A stretch of 64,000 nucleotides of DNA from Corynebacterium pseudopelargi (GCF_003814005.1 NZ_CP033898.1:992001-1056000), one strand, 5' to 3'; counted from the first letter of the stretch, positions 8,736-18,116 are shown. Numbers and translations: made by a program. The notes: generated by a model not told the origin, from the letters alone.

Positions 8736-8756
8736 TTCGAACACAGTTGCTAAAGT
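8736..8756 (+). promoter_or_regulatory. recA promoter with LexA half-site
   Basis: TAAAGT (8751-8756) is a plausible -10. A LexA-type half-site, TTCGAACA (8736-8743), lies just upstream, and a second, CTCGAACATT (8706-8715), further up. Neither has a good second half, so LexA binding is plausible but not proven. Predicted start near 8763 gives a leader of about 240 bases. Confidence 0.45.
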
Positions 8757-8828
8757 GTGGCTGAGAGAAGCTAAGCAATCATGGGTTGTTGGATACAGTC
8801 CTCATTGACACCTTAGAAGGAGCGCCGA

Positions 8829-8966
8829 GTGCTAGCCATGATGCTAAACGCAAGGAATTCTTCTCAAGGGGGAACGCCAAGCGTAGAAACTACGTCTAAC
8901 TCTTATGTAGGCCGTAGTGCACACTGCGCCTTCGGATCCACAGCAACGTCACGATCAATCTTTTAA
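8829..8966 (+). CDS. Small ORF (45 codons) in the recA leader
   Basis: A GTG codon at 8829 lies six bases after AGAAGGAG (8815-8822), one of the best ribosome-binding sites in the window, and opens a 45-codon frame ([15 protein letters not shown]...) ending at TAA 8964-8966, 34 bases before recA. The peptide is rich in Ser, Thr, Ala and Asn and matches nothing I recognise. It could be a translated leader peptide influencing recA expression, or a chance frame. The strong RBS and location in a 240-base leader are the only evidence. Confidence 0.35.
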   Translation: MLAMMLNARNSSQGGTPSVETTSNSYVGRSAHCAFGSTATSRSIF

Positions 8967-9000
8967 CGTTACAAAACACACAGCTTCAAGGAGCATAACG

Positions 9001-10110
9001 ATGGCAGCGAAAAAGACCACCAAGGCCAAGGCAAACGACGCAAATAGCCGCCAAAAGGCACTCGATTCGGCACTCGCCATGATTGAGAAGGACTTTGGTA
9101 AAGGTGCTGTGATGCGCCTTGGCGACGATAACCGTCCGCCCATCAAGGCGATCTCCTCCGGCAATACCGCGATCGACGTGGCACTGGGCATTGGAGGTTT
9201 TCCCCGCGGCAGGATCGTCGAGGTCTACGGGCCGGAATCCTCGGGTAAAACCACCGTTGCGCTACACGCCATTGCGTCTGCGCAGCGCGATGGTGGCATC
9301 GCTGCCTTTATCGATGCTGAGCACGCGCTGGATCCCGAATACGCCAGGAAGCTCGGCGTCGATACCGATGCGCTGTTAGTATCGCAGCCCGATACCGGTG
9401 AACAGGCCCTTGAAATTGCCGATATGTTGGTCCGTTCAGGTGCCATCGACATTATCGTGATCGACTCGGTAGCGGCCCTTACACCAAAGGCCGAAATCGA
9501 AGGCGAGATGGGCGATAGCCACGTTGGCCTGCAGGCTCGTTTGATGAGCCAGGCGCTACGCAAAATGACGGGCGCGCTCTACAACTCCGGCACCACCGCG
9601 ATCTTCATTAACCAGTTGCGCGAAAAGATCGGCGTGATGTTCGGTTCCCCAGAGACCACCACCGGCGGTAAAGCCCTGAAGTTCTACGCCTCGGTTCGCT
9701 GCGATGTGCGCCGTATCCAAACGCTCAAAGACGGCCAAGACGCCATCGGTAACCGCACCCGCCTGAAGGTAGTAAAGAACAAGGTTTCGCCTCCCTTTAA
9801 GATCGCCGAATTCGACATCATGTACGGCGAAGGCATTTCCAGGGAATCGTCGATCATCGACATGGCTGTCGATAACGGCATTGTGAAGAAGTCCGGCTCC
9901 TGGTTTACCTACGAGGGCGATCAGCTTGGTCAAGGCAAAGAGAAGGTGCGCCTGAACCTGAAGGAAAACCAGGCCTTGGCCAACGAGATCGAGACGAAGA
10001 TCTTAAAAAAGCTTGGCATTGGTGAGTTCGCCAACCAACAGGATGATTTAAGCGATGAGCCGATCGATATGGTTCCCAACGTCGACTTCGACGATGAGGA
10101 CGAAGCCTAA
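9001..10110 (+). CDS. recA: Recombinase RecA
   Basis: RecA of 369 residues polymerises on single-stranded DNA, catalyses strand exchange and activates LexA self-cleavage. Walker [10 protein letters not shown] is at 77-85; other motifs are [18 protein letters not shown], the L1 region [20 protein letters not shown], the Q-containing [22 protein letters not shown] and an acidic C-terminal tail ([10 protein letters not shown]). No intein interrupts it, unlike mycobacterial recA alleles. An in-frame GTG lies upstream at 8917, but ATG 9001 has the RBS AAGGAG nine bases before it and gives the normal N terminus. recX follows five bases after the stop. Confidence 0.98.
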   Translation: MAAKKTTKAKANDANSRQKALDSALAMIEKDFGKGAVMRLGDDNRPPIKAISSGNTAIDVALGIGGFPRGRIVEVYGPESSGKTTVALHAIASAQRDGGIAAFIDAEHALDPEYARKLGVDTDALLVSQPDTGEQALEIADMLVRSGAIDIIVIDSVAALTPKAEIEGEMGDSHVGLQARLMSQALRKMTGALYNSGTTAIFINQLREKIGVMFGSPETTTGGKALKFYASVRCDVRRIQTLKDGQDAIGNRTRLKVVKNKVSPPFKIAEFDIMYGEGISRESSIIDMAVDNGIVKKSGSWFTYEGDQLGQGKEKVRLNLKENQALANEIETKILKKLGIGEFANQQDDLSDEPIDMVPNVDFDDEDEA

Positions 10111-10115
10111 GGTCG

Positions 10116-10709
10116 ATGGCTACGTTCGAGGAGCGGATGGCCACCGTACAGGCCGCATTCGAAGACTATGAGCGAAACGGCAGCGAGCTTTTCGACGTCC
10201 CCCGTGAGGAGCACAAAGCAAAAGTTCGCCACCGGGCGCTGCTTCTGCTTGACCAGCGGGCACGCTCGCGCCACGAGCTTCAGCAACGCCTGCTTGCGCT
10301 CGAATTCGATGCAGCGCTAGTAGATGAGGTCTTAGATGATCTCACCAAAAGCAAGCTCCTCGATGACGCCACCTTTGCCAAGGAATGGGTGCGCCAGCGG
10401 CATGAACGCCGCGGAAAATCCCGCACGGTGCTCAACCGCGAACTCATCACCAAAGGCGTGCCCGAGCATCTGCGCCACGAAGCACTGGATCAAATTGATC
10501 AGGAAAGCGAAGATGCACTCGCGTGGCGCCTTGCCCAAAAGAAGGCGCGAAGCATCAAATCCATCCCAACATCCAGGGCGGAATACGACAAGAACCTACG
10601 CAGAATCCTAGGAGTGTTGGCGCGTCGAGGCTTCCAAGAATCCGCGGCTTTTGGCATTGCCAAACAAAGCCTGGAACAACGAATTGAGCAGCTACGAGAG
10701 CAGGCCTAG
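10116..10709 (+). CDS. recX: Regulatory protein RecX
   Basis: This 197-residue helical protein is the RecX modulator that caps or inhibits RecA filaments. The three-repeat helical family is recognisable from ALLLLDQRARSRHELQQRLLAL, LVDEVLDDLTKSKLLDDATFAKEWVRQRHERRGKSRTVLNRELITKGV and the final RRGFQESAAFGIAKQSLE. It starts five bases after recA with no space for a separate promoter, so the two are co-transcribed and RecX production follows RecA. An alternative start would be the ATG at 10137, seven codons in. Confidence 0.92.
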   Translation: MATFEERMATVQAAFEDYERNGSELFDVPREEHKAKVRHRALLLLDQRARSRHELQQRLLALEFDAALVDEVLDDLTKSKLLDDATFAKEWVRQRHERRGKSRTVLNRELITKGVPEHLRHEALDQIDQESEDALAWRLAQKKARSIKSIPTSRAEYDKNLRRILGVLARRGFQESAAFGIAKQSLEQRIEQLREQA

Positions 10710-10753
10710 TGTCGTTTAGGGCTTCTTAGCCAAGCTGACTACAATGGCCACTC

Positions 10754-12295
10754 GTGTCACAGCCCAATAGCATTTCTCTAGCCCCATCCTCCGAACAAGC
10801 ACAGCCACGCACCTATGAAGTGCGCACCTTCGGCTGCCAAATGAATGTTCACGATTCCGAACGCCTTTCGGGTCTTCTAGAAGATGCTGGCTATGTGCAA
10901 TCCCAGGGCGAGCAGGCCGCCGACCTGGTGGTGCTCAACACCTGCGCGGTGCGCGAGAACGCTGATATGCGCCTATACGGCACCCTCGGGCATCTGCGCG
11001 CTGCCAAAGAAGAGCACCCGGGAATGCAGATTGCCGTTGGCGGTTGCCTTGCGCAAAAAGACAAAAACACCGTCGTCGAAAAGGCTCCCTGGGTAGACGT
11101 CGTTTTTGGCACCCACAACATTGGGTCGCTGCCGGTGCTTTTAGAGCGTGCACGCCACAACCGTAAAGCCCAGGTAGAAATTGTCGATGCCCTCGAACAA
11201 TTCCCATCCACCCTGCCGGCTAAACGAGAATCGGCCTATGCCGGCTGGGTTTCGGTATCGGTGGGCTGTAACAACACCTGTACCTTCTGCATCGTGCCTT
11301 CGCTCAGGGGCAAAGAGGTAGATCGCCGCCCAGGCGATATCCTCGCCGAGGTGCAGGCCTTGGTGGATCAGGGCGTGTCCGAGGTGACGCTGCTTGGCCA
11401 AAACGTCAATGCCTATGGTGTGAACTTCGTGGATCCGGATATGGAGCGCGATCGCTCGGCATTTTCGAAACTCCTGCGTGCCTGTGGTGAGATCGAAGGC
11501 CTAGAGCGGGTGCGCTTTACAAGCCCGCACCCGGCTGAGTTCACCTCGGATGTCATCGATGCGATGGCAGAAACGCCGAATGTTTGCCCCAATTTGCACA
11601 TGCCTTTGCAGTCGGGATCAGACAAGGTGCTCAAAGAGATGCGCCGTTCGTACCGCTCCAAGAAGTTCTTGGGCATTCTCGATGAGGTTCGCGCCAAGCT
11701 GCCTCATGCAGCCATCACTACCGACATCATTGTCGGCTTCCCTGGTGAAACCGAAGAAGATTTCCAGGCCACCCTCGATGTTGTAGAACGCGCACGATTC
11801 AGCTCCGCGTTTACCTTCCAGTACTCGCCGCGCCCAGGTACGCCTGCCGCCGAGTATGAGCAGCAGATTCCCAAAGAAGTGGTGCAAGAACGCTATGAGC
11901 GCCTCATTGCTTTGCAAGAGCGCATCAGTTTGGAAGAAAACCAGAAGCTCGTTGGTAGCGAAGTCGAGCTGCTCGTTCAAGCCGATGGTGGCAGGAAGAA
12001 TAACCGCACCCACCGTGTCAGTGGTCGTGCGCGCGATGGCCGCCTTGTGCACTTTAGCCCTGTTGGCGCCATCGATACTGAGGTGCGCCCCGGCGATGTT
12101 GTCAAGGTTGAGATCACCGAGGCGAAGCCGCACTTCCTTATCGCCGATGGGGGAGTGTTGCACCACCGTCGCACCAAGGCAGGCGATATGAGTGCTGCCG
12201 GCAAGGTGCCGACCACGGCCCCGGTGGGCGTTGGTCTTGGCATGCCAAAAATCGGTGCGTCGAAAGCGCTAAAGTCTCAGGGGTGTGGCTGCTAG
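10754..12295 (+). CDS. miaB: tRNA-2-methylthio-N6-dimethylallyladenosine synthase
   Basis: This 513-residue radical SAM methylthiotransferase converts i6A37 to ms2i6A37 in tRNAs reading UNN codons. The N-terminal MTTase domain carries three Cys residues for the second iron-sulfur cluster (TFGCQMN with Cys28, [15 protein letters not shown]). The radical SAM cluster is C-x3-C-x2-C at 172-179, and a TRAM RNA-binding domain follows near 395-460. The C terminus ends in CGC after a short extension. GTG 10754 is preceded at 8 bases by TACAAT (10740-10745), so the mRNA is probably leaderless. miaA, which makes its i6A substrate, lies 4 kb downstream on the same strand. Confidence 0.96.
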   Translation: MSQPNSISLAPSSEQAQPRTYEVRTFGCQMNVHDSERLSGLLEDAGYVQSQGEQAADLVVLNTCAVRENADMRLYGTLGHLRAAKEEHPGMQIAVGGCLAQKDKNTVVEKAPWVDVVFGTHNIGSLPVLLERARHNRKAQVEIVDALEQFPSTLPAKRESAYAGWVSVSVGCNNTCTFCIVPSLRGKEVDRRPGDILAEVQALVDQGVSEVTLLGQNVNAYGVNFVDPDMERDRSAFSKLLRACGEIEGLERVRFTSPHPAEFTSDVIDAMAETPNVCPNLHMPLQSGSDKVLKEMRRSYRSKKFLGILDEVRAKLPHAAITTDIIVGFPGETEEDFQATLDVVERARFSSAFTFQYSPRPGTPAAEYEQQIPKEVVQERYERLIALQERISLEENQKLVGSEVELLVQADGGRKNNRTHRVSGRARDGRLVHFSPVGAIDTEVRPGDVVKVEITEAKPHFLIADGGVLHHRRTKAGDMSAAGKVPTTAPVGVGLGMPKIGASKALKSQGCGC

Positions 12296-12358
12296 GTTTT
12301 CTAGCCGATCAGCCGGGCTCATCACATCGCAATGTGCACGAAGAAAAGGTAGGAAAGC

Positions 12359-12985
12359 ATGGATTACGCAGCAGCGGAAAAACAAGCGGCAAAAAAGATT
12401 GATTTGCGGCACTACCGCTGGTTCATGCTTGCATCGCTGATTGCCTTTGTCCTTGGCCTGTTGCTTTCGCACTCAGGTGATGTTCGAGGCCTAGATGTGT
12501 TGCTGCAAAATCAGCGCGCTGAACAAGGCGATGTTCGCATTGCAGAGACGATCTTCGTGCTCTTTGGCACCACTGCTGCGGTGGTGCTCAACGCCATCGT
12601 GCTGATCACCCGCCGAACCGCGGTGGCGAATATCCAGTACCTCATTGGTGGCATCGCCTTATTGTTCTCGTTGTTTGCGCTGTGGATGCGTTTACAAAGC
12701 AAGGAGATCGACGGTTCCACCGGCATCGGTATTGGGCTCATGCTTGAGGTAGTGGCCATTATCGTGCTGATTTACGCAATGAGCTGTGTGATCTTTGCCA
12801 GGAGCGAAGAGCAGCGCACTGCCGCCGCCATGCGTGCAGAGCACAATGAGCTTGATTCTGTGGGGCTTGCGCAGCAAGAATCCATGCGTTCTAGGGGCGT
12901 TGATCCGGCTGAGTCGAATCCCTTGCTTATCGACGACCGCCGCAAGCGTGCCGCCGAGAAGCATCAACGAAGCGCTGAGGACTAA
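12359..12985 (+). CDS. Conserved actinobacterial membrane protein (Rv2732c-like)
   Basis: The protein has 208 residues with four predicted membrane segments at about 23-40, 65-85, 93-110 and 125-147, then a charged cytoplasmic tail of about 60 residues. It corresponds by position to the uncharacterised mycobacterial membrane protein encoded beside miaB (Rv2732c). An RBS, AGGAAAG, precedes ATG 12359. No catalytic motif is visible and no function can be assigned. Its stop overlaps the end of the convergent acetyltransferase gene by four bases. Confidence 0.75.
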   Translation: MDYAAAEKQAAKKIDLRHYRWFMLASLIAFVLGLLLSHSGDVRGLDVLLQNQRAEQGDVRIAETIFVLFGTTAAVVLNAIVLITRRTAVANIQYLIGGIALLFSLFALWMRLQSKEIDGSTGIGIGLMLEVVAIIVLIYAMSCVIFARSEEQRTAAAMRAEHNELDSVGLAQQESMRSRGVDPAESNPLLIDDRRKRAAEKHQRSAED

Positions 12986-14055
12986 GCCTGATAATCCACG
13001 CGCCCCTCAAGCGCGGTCCAGGTGGTTTGGGGCTCAAACCCGAGGTGCTGGTTAATCTTGAACATGCGGTGATTATCAATAGCGATTTCGCTGCACACCC
13101 TGCGCACCTCCGATAGGTGCTCACGCACACCTGCAAAGAGCAAAGTCTTAAGCTTTAAGCCCAAACCCTTGCCGCGGGCTTGCTCATCCAGCACGGTGAC
13201 ACCCTGCCACGCAACGCTGGCCTCACCAGTGCTGTAGCGAACCACCTCGCTATAGCCAATTACCTTCTGTGCATCGAGCAACACCACCCCAAGGGATTGA
13301 TTGCCGCGATCGCGAAGCACTTGAGCAACGCTGTGAATCCGCTCCGGGTTCCACGGGGCGGGTTCGGTGCTCAAACCGCCATGGGGCACATCCTGATCTG
13401 CAACCTCTAACAGGCGGGCCACACCCGGTATGAGTGCATCAGGGAATTGGAAATCGTGAATGAACACAGCTTCCAGCGGTGCTTCTAGGGGCGCCGGTTG
13501 TGCTACTGCGGCAACATCGATCCAGCCGTGAGTTTCCTGCAACTTCGGCTCGAAGCCTTTGTCGCGCAGCATTGCGGCCAGCCACGCCATGGTGCGGTGC
13601 TGTTGTTCATCGGCAATCCAGGTGTGCAGGATCTTCCTGCCAGAGCGTTTGGCATGGGCGACGGTGGCGTCGAAAAGCTGGAGCATAATCGCCTGGGCTT
13701 CGGCATCTGGTTGTTCTTCAGGCAGCGGCTGCAATTCAGCATTGAGCACGATCTGGAAGTCCAAGGTGTTGGTATCGGCGCGCAAGGGCTCGGAGATTTG
13801 CACGAAACCCAAGGCGAAACCGGGTGGATCAACCGCTGGCTGAGGCTGAGTATCTTCCTCGCTGAGCATATAGATGGTGGTGGCGGTTTCCGGTGAACAT
13901 CGCAAGGTCTGAGCCACGGCCTCGGCGGTGGTAGATAGCGCGGTATCTCCGCTGAGATCTTGGCTTAAGAGATTGGCGGAAAACACGAAAGACCGGAGCG
14001 CATCACCTACGTCGGTGTGTGGCTCCGGTGCAATCAGGCGAAAGAGCGTGGGCAT
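12982..14055 (-). CDS. GNAT family N-acetyltransferase (tandem GNAT architecture)
   Basis: This 357-residue protein has the size and layout of tandem GNAT enzymes such as mycothiol synthase, with a degenerate N-terminal half and a better preserved C-terminal domain. The acetyl-CoA loop is recognisable in VTVLDEQARGKGLGLKLK (R-G-x-G-x pattern) followed by SEIAIDNHRMFKINQHLGF, a typical GNAT motif B region. The substrate is unknown; the neighbourhood gives no clue. Start: ATG 14055 is preceded at 8 bases by TAGCAT (minus strand, 14069 to 14064), giving a leaderless start; a TTG at 14064 overlaps that box. The promoter lies between it and the DUF349 gene upstream. Confidence 0.75.
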   Translation of the reverse strand: MPTLFRLIAPEPHTDVGDALRSFVFSANLLSQDLSGDTALSTTAEAVAQTLRCSPETATTIYMLSEEDTQPQPAVDPPGFALGFVQISEPLRADTNTLDFQIVLNAELQPLPEEQPDAEAQAIMLQLFDATVAHAKRSGRKILHTWIADEQQHRTMAWLAAMLRDKGFEPKLQETHGWIDVAAVAQPAPLEAPLEAVFIHDFQFPDALIPGVARLLEVADQDVPHGGLSTEPAPWNPERIHSVAQVLRDRGNQSLGVVLLDAQKVIGYSEVVRYSTGEASVAWQGVTVLDEQARGKGLGLKLKTLLFAGVREHLSEVRRVCSEIAIDNHRMFKINQHLGFEPQTTWTALEGRVDYQA

Positions 14056-14074
14056 AGCCCCCAATGCTAGTGGA

Positions 14075-15427
14075 TTAGCGGTCGGCTACTGCCTGTTCGG
14101 CGGCATCGGCCCACTCCTGCCACTGCTTTGCTTGCTCGCGCAGTTGCTCAGCCTTCTTATTTTTACCCTTGGCCTCAGCCTGCTGTGCTTGCTGCTCAAA
14201 TTCGGCTACCTTCGCGCGGAACTGCGCTGCACGAGCCTGGGCTTCAGGGTCGGTGCGACGCCACTGCTGATCTTCAGCACCGGCGACATCGCGTTCGATC
14301 TTCGCGATCTTATCTTCGAACTCTCGGATGCGAGCACGCGGCACAAAACCGATGGATTCCCACTTTTCTTGCAGCTCGCGAAGCTTCTCCTTTGCGCCTT
14401 CCAAATCAAGGGCTGGGTTGATCTGCGGGCCGTAGATCTCCAGCAGCTCGTCTTTGGCCTTGGCGTTATCTTCAAACTCGCGGTCGCGCTCAGCCTGCAC
14501 GGCATTGCGGGCGCTGAAGAAGGTATCCTGCGCGGCCTTGAAGGAAGCCCACAGCTTATCGTCTACCTCGCGCGGTGCGCGGCCAGCCTTGCGCCACTGA
14601 TCCATGAGATCACGGAAGGCGCGGGCAGTTTCATTCCAATCGGTGGAATCCTTGATTGCCTCGGCCTGCTCAACTAGAGCCTCCTTGGTGCGCTTCGCGG
14701 CGGCGCGGCCACGGTCGAGCTCTGCAAAGTGGGTGCCACGGCGACGATTAAAGGCATCGCGTGCACGCGAATAGCGCTTCCACAACTGATCATCGGTCTT
14801 GCGATCGATGCCGCGGATGCCCTTCCATTCCTCCAGAATCGCGCGGATGCGATCGCCGGCGGCCTTCCATTCAGTGGAATGCTCGGCAATGTCCTCGGCT
14901 TCTTTAGCGAGTGCTTCCTTTTTGGCAATGGCAGCTTCTCGACGTTTCGCCTTTTCCACCTTTGCCTGTTCGCCGGCATCATCGGCGTGGTCAATGATGG
15001 AGGCAAGCCTTGCATCGAGGGCGTCGATATCGCCGATCACGGCTGCGTCATCTAAGCCATCTCGAAGCTCCTGGGCAAGCTGCTTGGTGTGCGCCGCATC
15101 CCCGGGGTGGGTTTGGAGGCGCGTTTCAAGCAGCACGATCTCGGTGGCGAGATCCTCATAGCGCTGCGCATAGTGGCGCAGCCCCTCTTCTGGGGTGCCT
15201 GCCTGCCAGGAGGCGATTTGGCGCTCGTTATCACCACGGCGCAAGAACACATTGCCTTGATCATCCACACGCCCAAAACGAAGTGGATCATCTCCGTGTG
15301 AATGAGCAAACACACCAGGGGTGGGCGTGTGGTGGCTCTTTGCGTGCTGACCGGGCACAGGTCCTGGCTTCGGGCCTGGGTGCGCACCCGGGCGCGGACC
15401 TGGTTTGGGTGTGTTGGACGTTGTCAT
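14075..15427 (-). CDS. DUF349 domain protein
   Basis: This 450-residue protein is the actinobacterial DUF349 protein found near miaA/miaB (Rv2731-like). The N terminus is a Pro/Gly-rich segment with repeated PGP units (PGPRPGAHPGPKPGPVPG), then a short globular part. From about residue 90 to the end it is highly charged coiled coil made of DUF349 repeats with characteristic W-K/W-R positions (TEWKAAGDRIRAILEEWKGI, TDWNETARAFRDLMDQWRKAG, LWASFKAAQDTFFSARNAV, KWESIGFVPRARIREFEDKI). No enzymatic motif is present; function is unknown, likely structural or nucleic-acid associated. ATG 15427 has an AGGA-type RBS; the upstream extension has no coding character. Confidence 0.8.
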   Translation of the reverse strand: MTTSNTPKPGPRPGAHPGPKPGPVPGQHAKSHHTPTPGVFAHSHGDDPLRFGRVDDQGNVFLRRGDNERQIASWQAGTPEEGLRHYAQRYEDLATEIVLLETRLQTHPGDAAHTKQLAQELRDGLDDAAVIGDIDALDARLASIIDHADDAGEQAKVEKAKRREAAIAKKEALAKEAEDIAEHSTEWKAAGDRIRAILEEWKGIRGIDRKTDDQLWKRYSRARDAFNRRRGTHFAELDRGRAAAKRTKEALVEQAEAIKDSTDWNETARAFRDLMDQWRKAGRAPREVDDKLWASFKAAQDTFFSARNAVQAERDREFEDNAKAKDELLEIYGPQINPALDLEGAKEKLRELQEKWESIGFVPRARIREFEDKIAKIERDVAGAEDQQWRRTDPEAQARAAQFRAKVAEFEQQAQQAEAKGKNKKAEQLREQAKQWQEWADAAEQAVADR

Positions 15428-15477
15428 GATCCTGCTTCCTGTTGCGTATGAACGTGCCACGCGGCGCGGCTGCCAAT

Positions 15478-15540
15478 GGTGCACCTACCTACACGCAGGT
15501 ATGTACACCAGCGCTCCAGTAGCACTGGACGTGCACTGGA
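15478..15540. promoter_or_regulatory. Hairpin and repeat cluster between divergent genes
   Basis: GGTGCACCTACCT (15478-15490) and AGGTATGTACACC (15497-15509) form an imperfect palindrome with 11 of 13 positions paired. TCCAGT-agc-ACTGGA (15515-15529) follows, and GCACTGGA is directly repeated at 15522 and 15533. This lies between the DUF349 gene and the divergent gene at 15599 and looks like an operator region, but no regulator can be named. Confidence 0.4.
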
Positions 15541-15598
15541 TCCCATACTCAATTTACCTGCTCGCGCACATTCATGTTCACTGCTTAGGATGGTTTGC

Positions 15599-16276
15599 GT
15601 GATCAATTCTGAAAGTGCTGCATCCGGCGGTGAGGTAGTGGTGGTTTCGGGTAGCCCCGCCCAAATTCCTGCCCTTGCCCCCAACCACGCGCCCTCACAT
15701 GCGCTGGTGCAGGCAACACTAGAGGCACTTCGTGGCGCTTTGGCGCGGCATCCTTCACGCATTGTGGTGGTATCGCCTCGCAATCCACAGTGGTACACCG
15801 CTCATGAGGGAAGTTTCCGCGCCTGGGGCGCACCGGATGTTGTGGTAGCCAAAGGCCACTACCTTGGCGATCTTCTTGCCATCTGGTTGCTGGAGCAGGC
15901 ATCGCTTCGCAACGACTTCCCCCTAGGTCCCATTGAATTTGCCGATGCCATAGCCTTAGGCCCCGGTGTATTAACCGTGGTGGTAGCCGATGGCTCTGCT
16001 GGGCTTCACCCCAAGGCGCCACTGGCACAGCTCGACGGTGCAGCAGCAACCCAACGTTGGTGTGAGGACCTCCTCGGTGCTGAGTTGCCTGATGCAAAAA
16101 GCGCGGATGCGCTGGCCAAAGGTGGCGTGTTCGAGCCAGATATGTGGTTGGAGCTGTATCGCTGTGCGTCAAGCCCCGGTGCTGCTGATTTCAAGCGCAC
16201 CCTGGTGTATCGCGAGCACAGTCTTGGCGTAGGTCGCTGTGTAGCCTGGTGGAGTCGAGAAAGAAAGGCCAAATAG
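15599..16276 (+). CDS. Uncharacterised actinobacterial protein (Rv2728c-like), before miaA
   Basis: The protein has 225 residues, no signal peptide and no membrane segment. Its position immediately before miaA-dapF matches the alanine-rich hypothetical Rv2728c of mycobacteria. Visible features are a strand-rich start (GEVVVVSGSPAQIPALAP), RIVVVSPRNPQWYTAHEGSF, GVLTVVVADGSAGLHPKAP and WCEDLLG; a dioxygenase/MEMO-like fold is conceivable but not supported by a clear motif. GTG 15599 is favoured because TAGGAT (15586-15591) is 7 bases upstream, indicating a leaderless mRNA; an ATG at 15590 would overlap that box. It is followed at once by miaA. Confidence 0.65.
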   Translation: MINSESAASGGEVVVVSGSPAQIPALAPNHAPSHALVQATLEALRGALARHPSRIVVVSPRNPQWYTAHEGSFRAWGAPDVVVAKGHYLGDLLAIWLLEQASLRNDFPLGPIEFADAIALGPGVLTVVVADGSAGLHPKAPLAQLDGAAATQRWCEDLLGAELPDAKSADALAKGGVFEPDMWLELYRCASSPGAADFKRTLVYREHSLGVGRCVAWWSRERKAK

Positions 16277-16281
16277 CAACC

Positions 16282-17223
16282 GTGCAGCAACAGCGCCATC
16301 AAGAGCAAGGTGAAGCTCAAGATCACCTCACCCCGATCGCAGTCATTGGGCCTACTGCCTCGGGTAAATCAGCACTCGGCATCGCCTTGGCTCAGCATCT
16401 TGGCGGAGAGATCGTCAACGTGGATTCCATGCAGCTATATCAGGGCATGGATATCGGTACCGCCAAACTCATGCCCGAGGAACGCGAAGGTATTGCCCAC
16501 CACCAGCTCGATGTGTGGAAGATCAGTGAGCAGGCCTCGGTGGCGCGTTATCAACACGATGCCATTGCAGATGTAGAGGCCATCCAAAGCCGCGGCAAGG
16601 TGCCTATTCTCGTCGGTGGCTCAATGCTGTATGTGCAATCGCTTATCGACGATTGGCGTTTCCCACCCACCGATCCCGCTGTTAGAGCCAAATACGAGGC
16701 TCGTTTGCAGCAGGTGGGGATTAGCCAATTGCATCGAGAATTAGCAGAGCTTGACCCCCAAGCCGCCAGCATCATTGAAGATCAAGATCCCCGCCGCACG
16801 GTTCGCGCGCTGGAAGTAATCGAGCTAACGGGTAAGCCATTTCAGGCCAGCCAGCCACCAAAGGATGCCCCGGCACGCTGGGGCACCAGGCTTGTTGGGC
16901 TGAGCACTGAGCCGCAGTGGCTCAACCCCCGCATTGAGCAGCGCACCGCGATGATGTTTGAACGCGGTTTTGTCCAAGAAGTAGATGAGCTTTTAGCAGC
17001 CGGGCTCAAGGCTGATTCCACCGCGGGGCGCGCGATTGGCTATGCCCAGATCTTGGCCGCAAAAGCAGGCGAGCTTGCCTGGTCTGAGGTACAAGAGCGC
17101 ACGGTAACCGGCACGAGGAAGTATGTGCGACGCCAGCGTTCCTGGTTTAGAAAAGATCCACGCGTGCAGTGGATTGATGCCAGCGGCGACACACTCGAAC
17201 AAGCACTAGAATTACTGCAATGA
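16282..17223 (+). CDS. miaA: tRNA dimethylallyltransferase
   Basis: MiaA transfers a dimethylallyl group to N6 of A37 in tRNA, making the substrate of MiaB. The P-loop GPTASGKSALGIAL is near the N terminus, followed by IVNVDSMQLYQGMDIGTAKL and HHQLDVW, and the tRNA-binding VRALEVIELTGKPF; Tyr/Gln-rich AIGYAQILA and RQRSWFRKDPRVQW close the catalytic domain. I chose GTG 16282 (313 residues), after an AAAGG-type RBS at 16265-16269, as closest to usual family length; GTG 16249 would overlap the previous gene by 28 bases. The gene overlaps dapF by four bases (ATGA). Confidence 0.93.
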   Translation: MQQQRHQEQGEAQDHLTPIAVIGPTASGKSALGIALAQHLGGEIVNVDSMQLYQGMDIGTAKLMPEEREGIAHHQLDVWKISEQASVARYQHDAIADVEAIQSRGKVPILVGGSMLYVQSLIDDWRFPPTDPAVRAKYEARLQQVGISQLHRELAELDPQAASIIEDQDPRRTVRALEVIELTGKPFQASQPPKDAPARWGTRLVGLSTEPQWLNPRIEQRTAMMFERGFVQEVDELLAAGLKADSTAGRAIGYAQILAAKAGELAWSEVQERTVTGTRKYVRRQRSWFRKDPRVQWIDASGDTLEQALELLQ

Positions 17224-18101
17224 CGAACGAATCGCTACCTCACACCCTGCCTTTTGCCAAAGGCCACGGCACGGAAAATGACTTCATCATCCTCGATGAC
17301 ATCGACGCGCAATTGCCTTTAGACCCAGCCACGGTGGCCGCCCTGTGCGATCGCCGCGCAGGTATCGGCGCCGACGGGCTGCTTCGAGTAGCCCGCGCCG
17401 GTGCACTGCTTCGCGCCGGTGTGCTCGAGCACTTAGAAGAAGGCATTGAAGCATCCACGATGTTCATGGATTACTACAACGCCGATGGCTCCACCGCCGA
17501 GATGTGCGGCAATGGCACGCGAGTGTTTGCGCACTGGGTGGCGCTGCAGGGCTATGAGCAAGACCGGGAATTTGTGGTTGGCACCCGGGCTGGGGCAAAG
17601 CCGGTGGTGGTGCACGAATATAACGACACCAGCGCCGATGTCTCTGTGGAGATGGGGCAGGCAGAAGTCACTGGTTTATCTACCTGCACCGTAGGTGCCC
17701 AGCACTTTGCGGGCTTGGGTGTTGATGTGGGTAATCCTCACCTGGCCTGCGTGATCCCTGGCCTCGATGCACAAAAGCTGGCCGAAATTGAGTTGAGCCA
17801 ACCGCAGATCGATCCGGAATTCTTCCCCCATGGGGTGAATCTGGAAATTTTGACGCCCCTTGCACAAGGCCGTACCCACATGCGCGTATTTGAACGCGGC
17901 GTAGGCGAGACCAGAAGCTGTGGTACCGGCACCGTTGCTGCTGCTCGCAGTGCGCTTGCCGATGCAGGCGCAGTAGACGGCGAGGTGACTGTGGTGGTAC
18001 CTGGGGGAGAAGTGCAGGTGACCCTAGATGGAGAGCGCTCGGTGCTTCGAGGTCCTTCTGCCTTGGTGGCAACTGGCACGATCCACACCGCCACCCTTTA
18101 G
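17220..18101 (+). CDS. dapF: Diaminopimelate epimerase
   Basis: DapF interconverts LL- and meso-diaminopimelate, giving meso-DAP for corynebacterial peptidoglycan and lysine. At 293 residues it has normal length with two pseudo-symmetric halves. The two catalytic cysteines are visible: Cys96 in MCGNGTRVF and Cys234 in RSCGTGTVAAA. FAKGHGTENDFIILDD at the N terminus and DVGNPHLA are further family motifs. The ATGA overlap with miaA indicates co-transcription and translational coupling, an arrangement common to actinobacteria. A convergent gene follows after 15 bases. Confidence 0.95.
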   Translation: MTNESLPHTLPFAKGHGTENDFIILDDIDAQLPLDPATVAALCDRRAGIGADGLLRVARAGALLRAGVLEHLEEGIEASTMFMDYYNADGSTAEMCGNGTRVFAHWVALQGYEQDREFVVGTRAGAKPVVVHEYNDTSADVSVEMGQAEVTGLSTCTVGAQHFAGLGVDVGNPHLACVIPGLDAQKLAEIELSQPQIDPEFFPHGVNLEILTPLAQGRTHMRVFERGVGETRSCGTGTVAAARSALADAGAVDGEVTVVVPGGEVQVTLDGERSVLRGPSALVATGTIHTATL

Positions 18102-18116
18102 CGGGAGCTAAAAGCG

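Noticed and set aside
8917..9000. N-terminal extension of RecA from GTG 8917
   Set aside because: ATG 9001 has a strong RBS and gives the normal RecA N terminus; the extension is out of character.
15476..15600. Upstream part of the frame before the Rv2728c-like gene, translating to SSSTGRALD-type sequence often seen from misread RNA genes
   Set aside because: No tRNA cloverleaf or T-loop sequence is present; the DNA is better described as a hairpin and direct-repeat cluster before a leaderless start at 15599.
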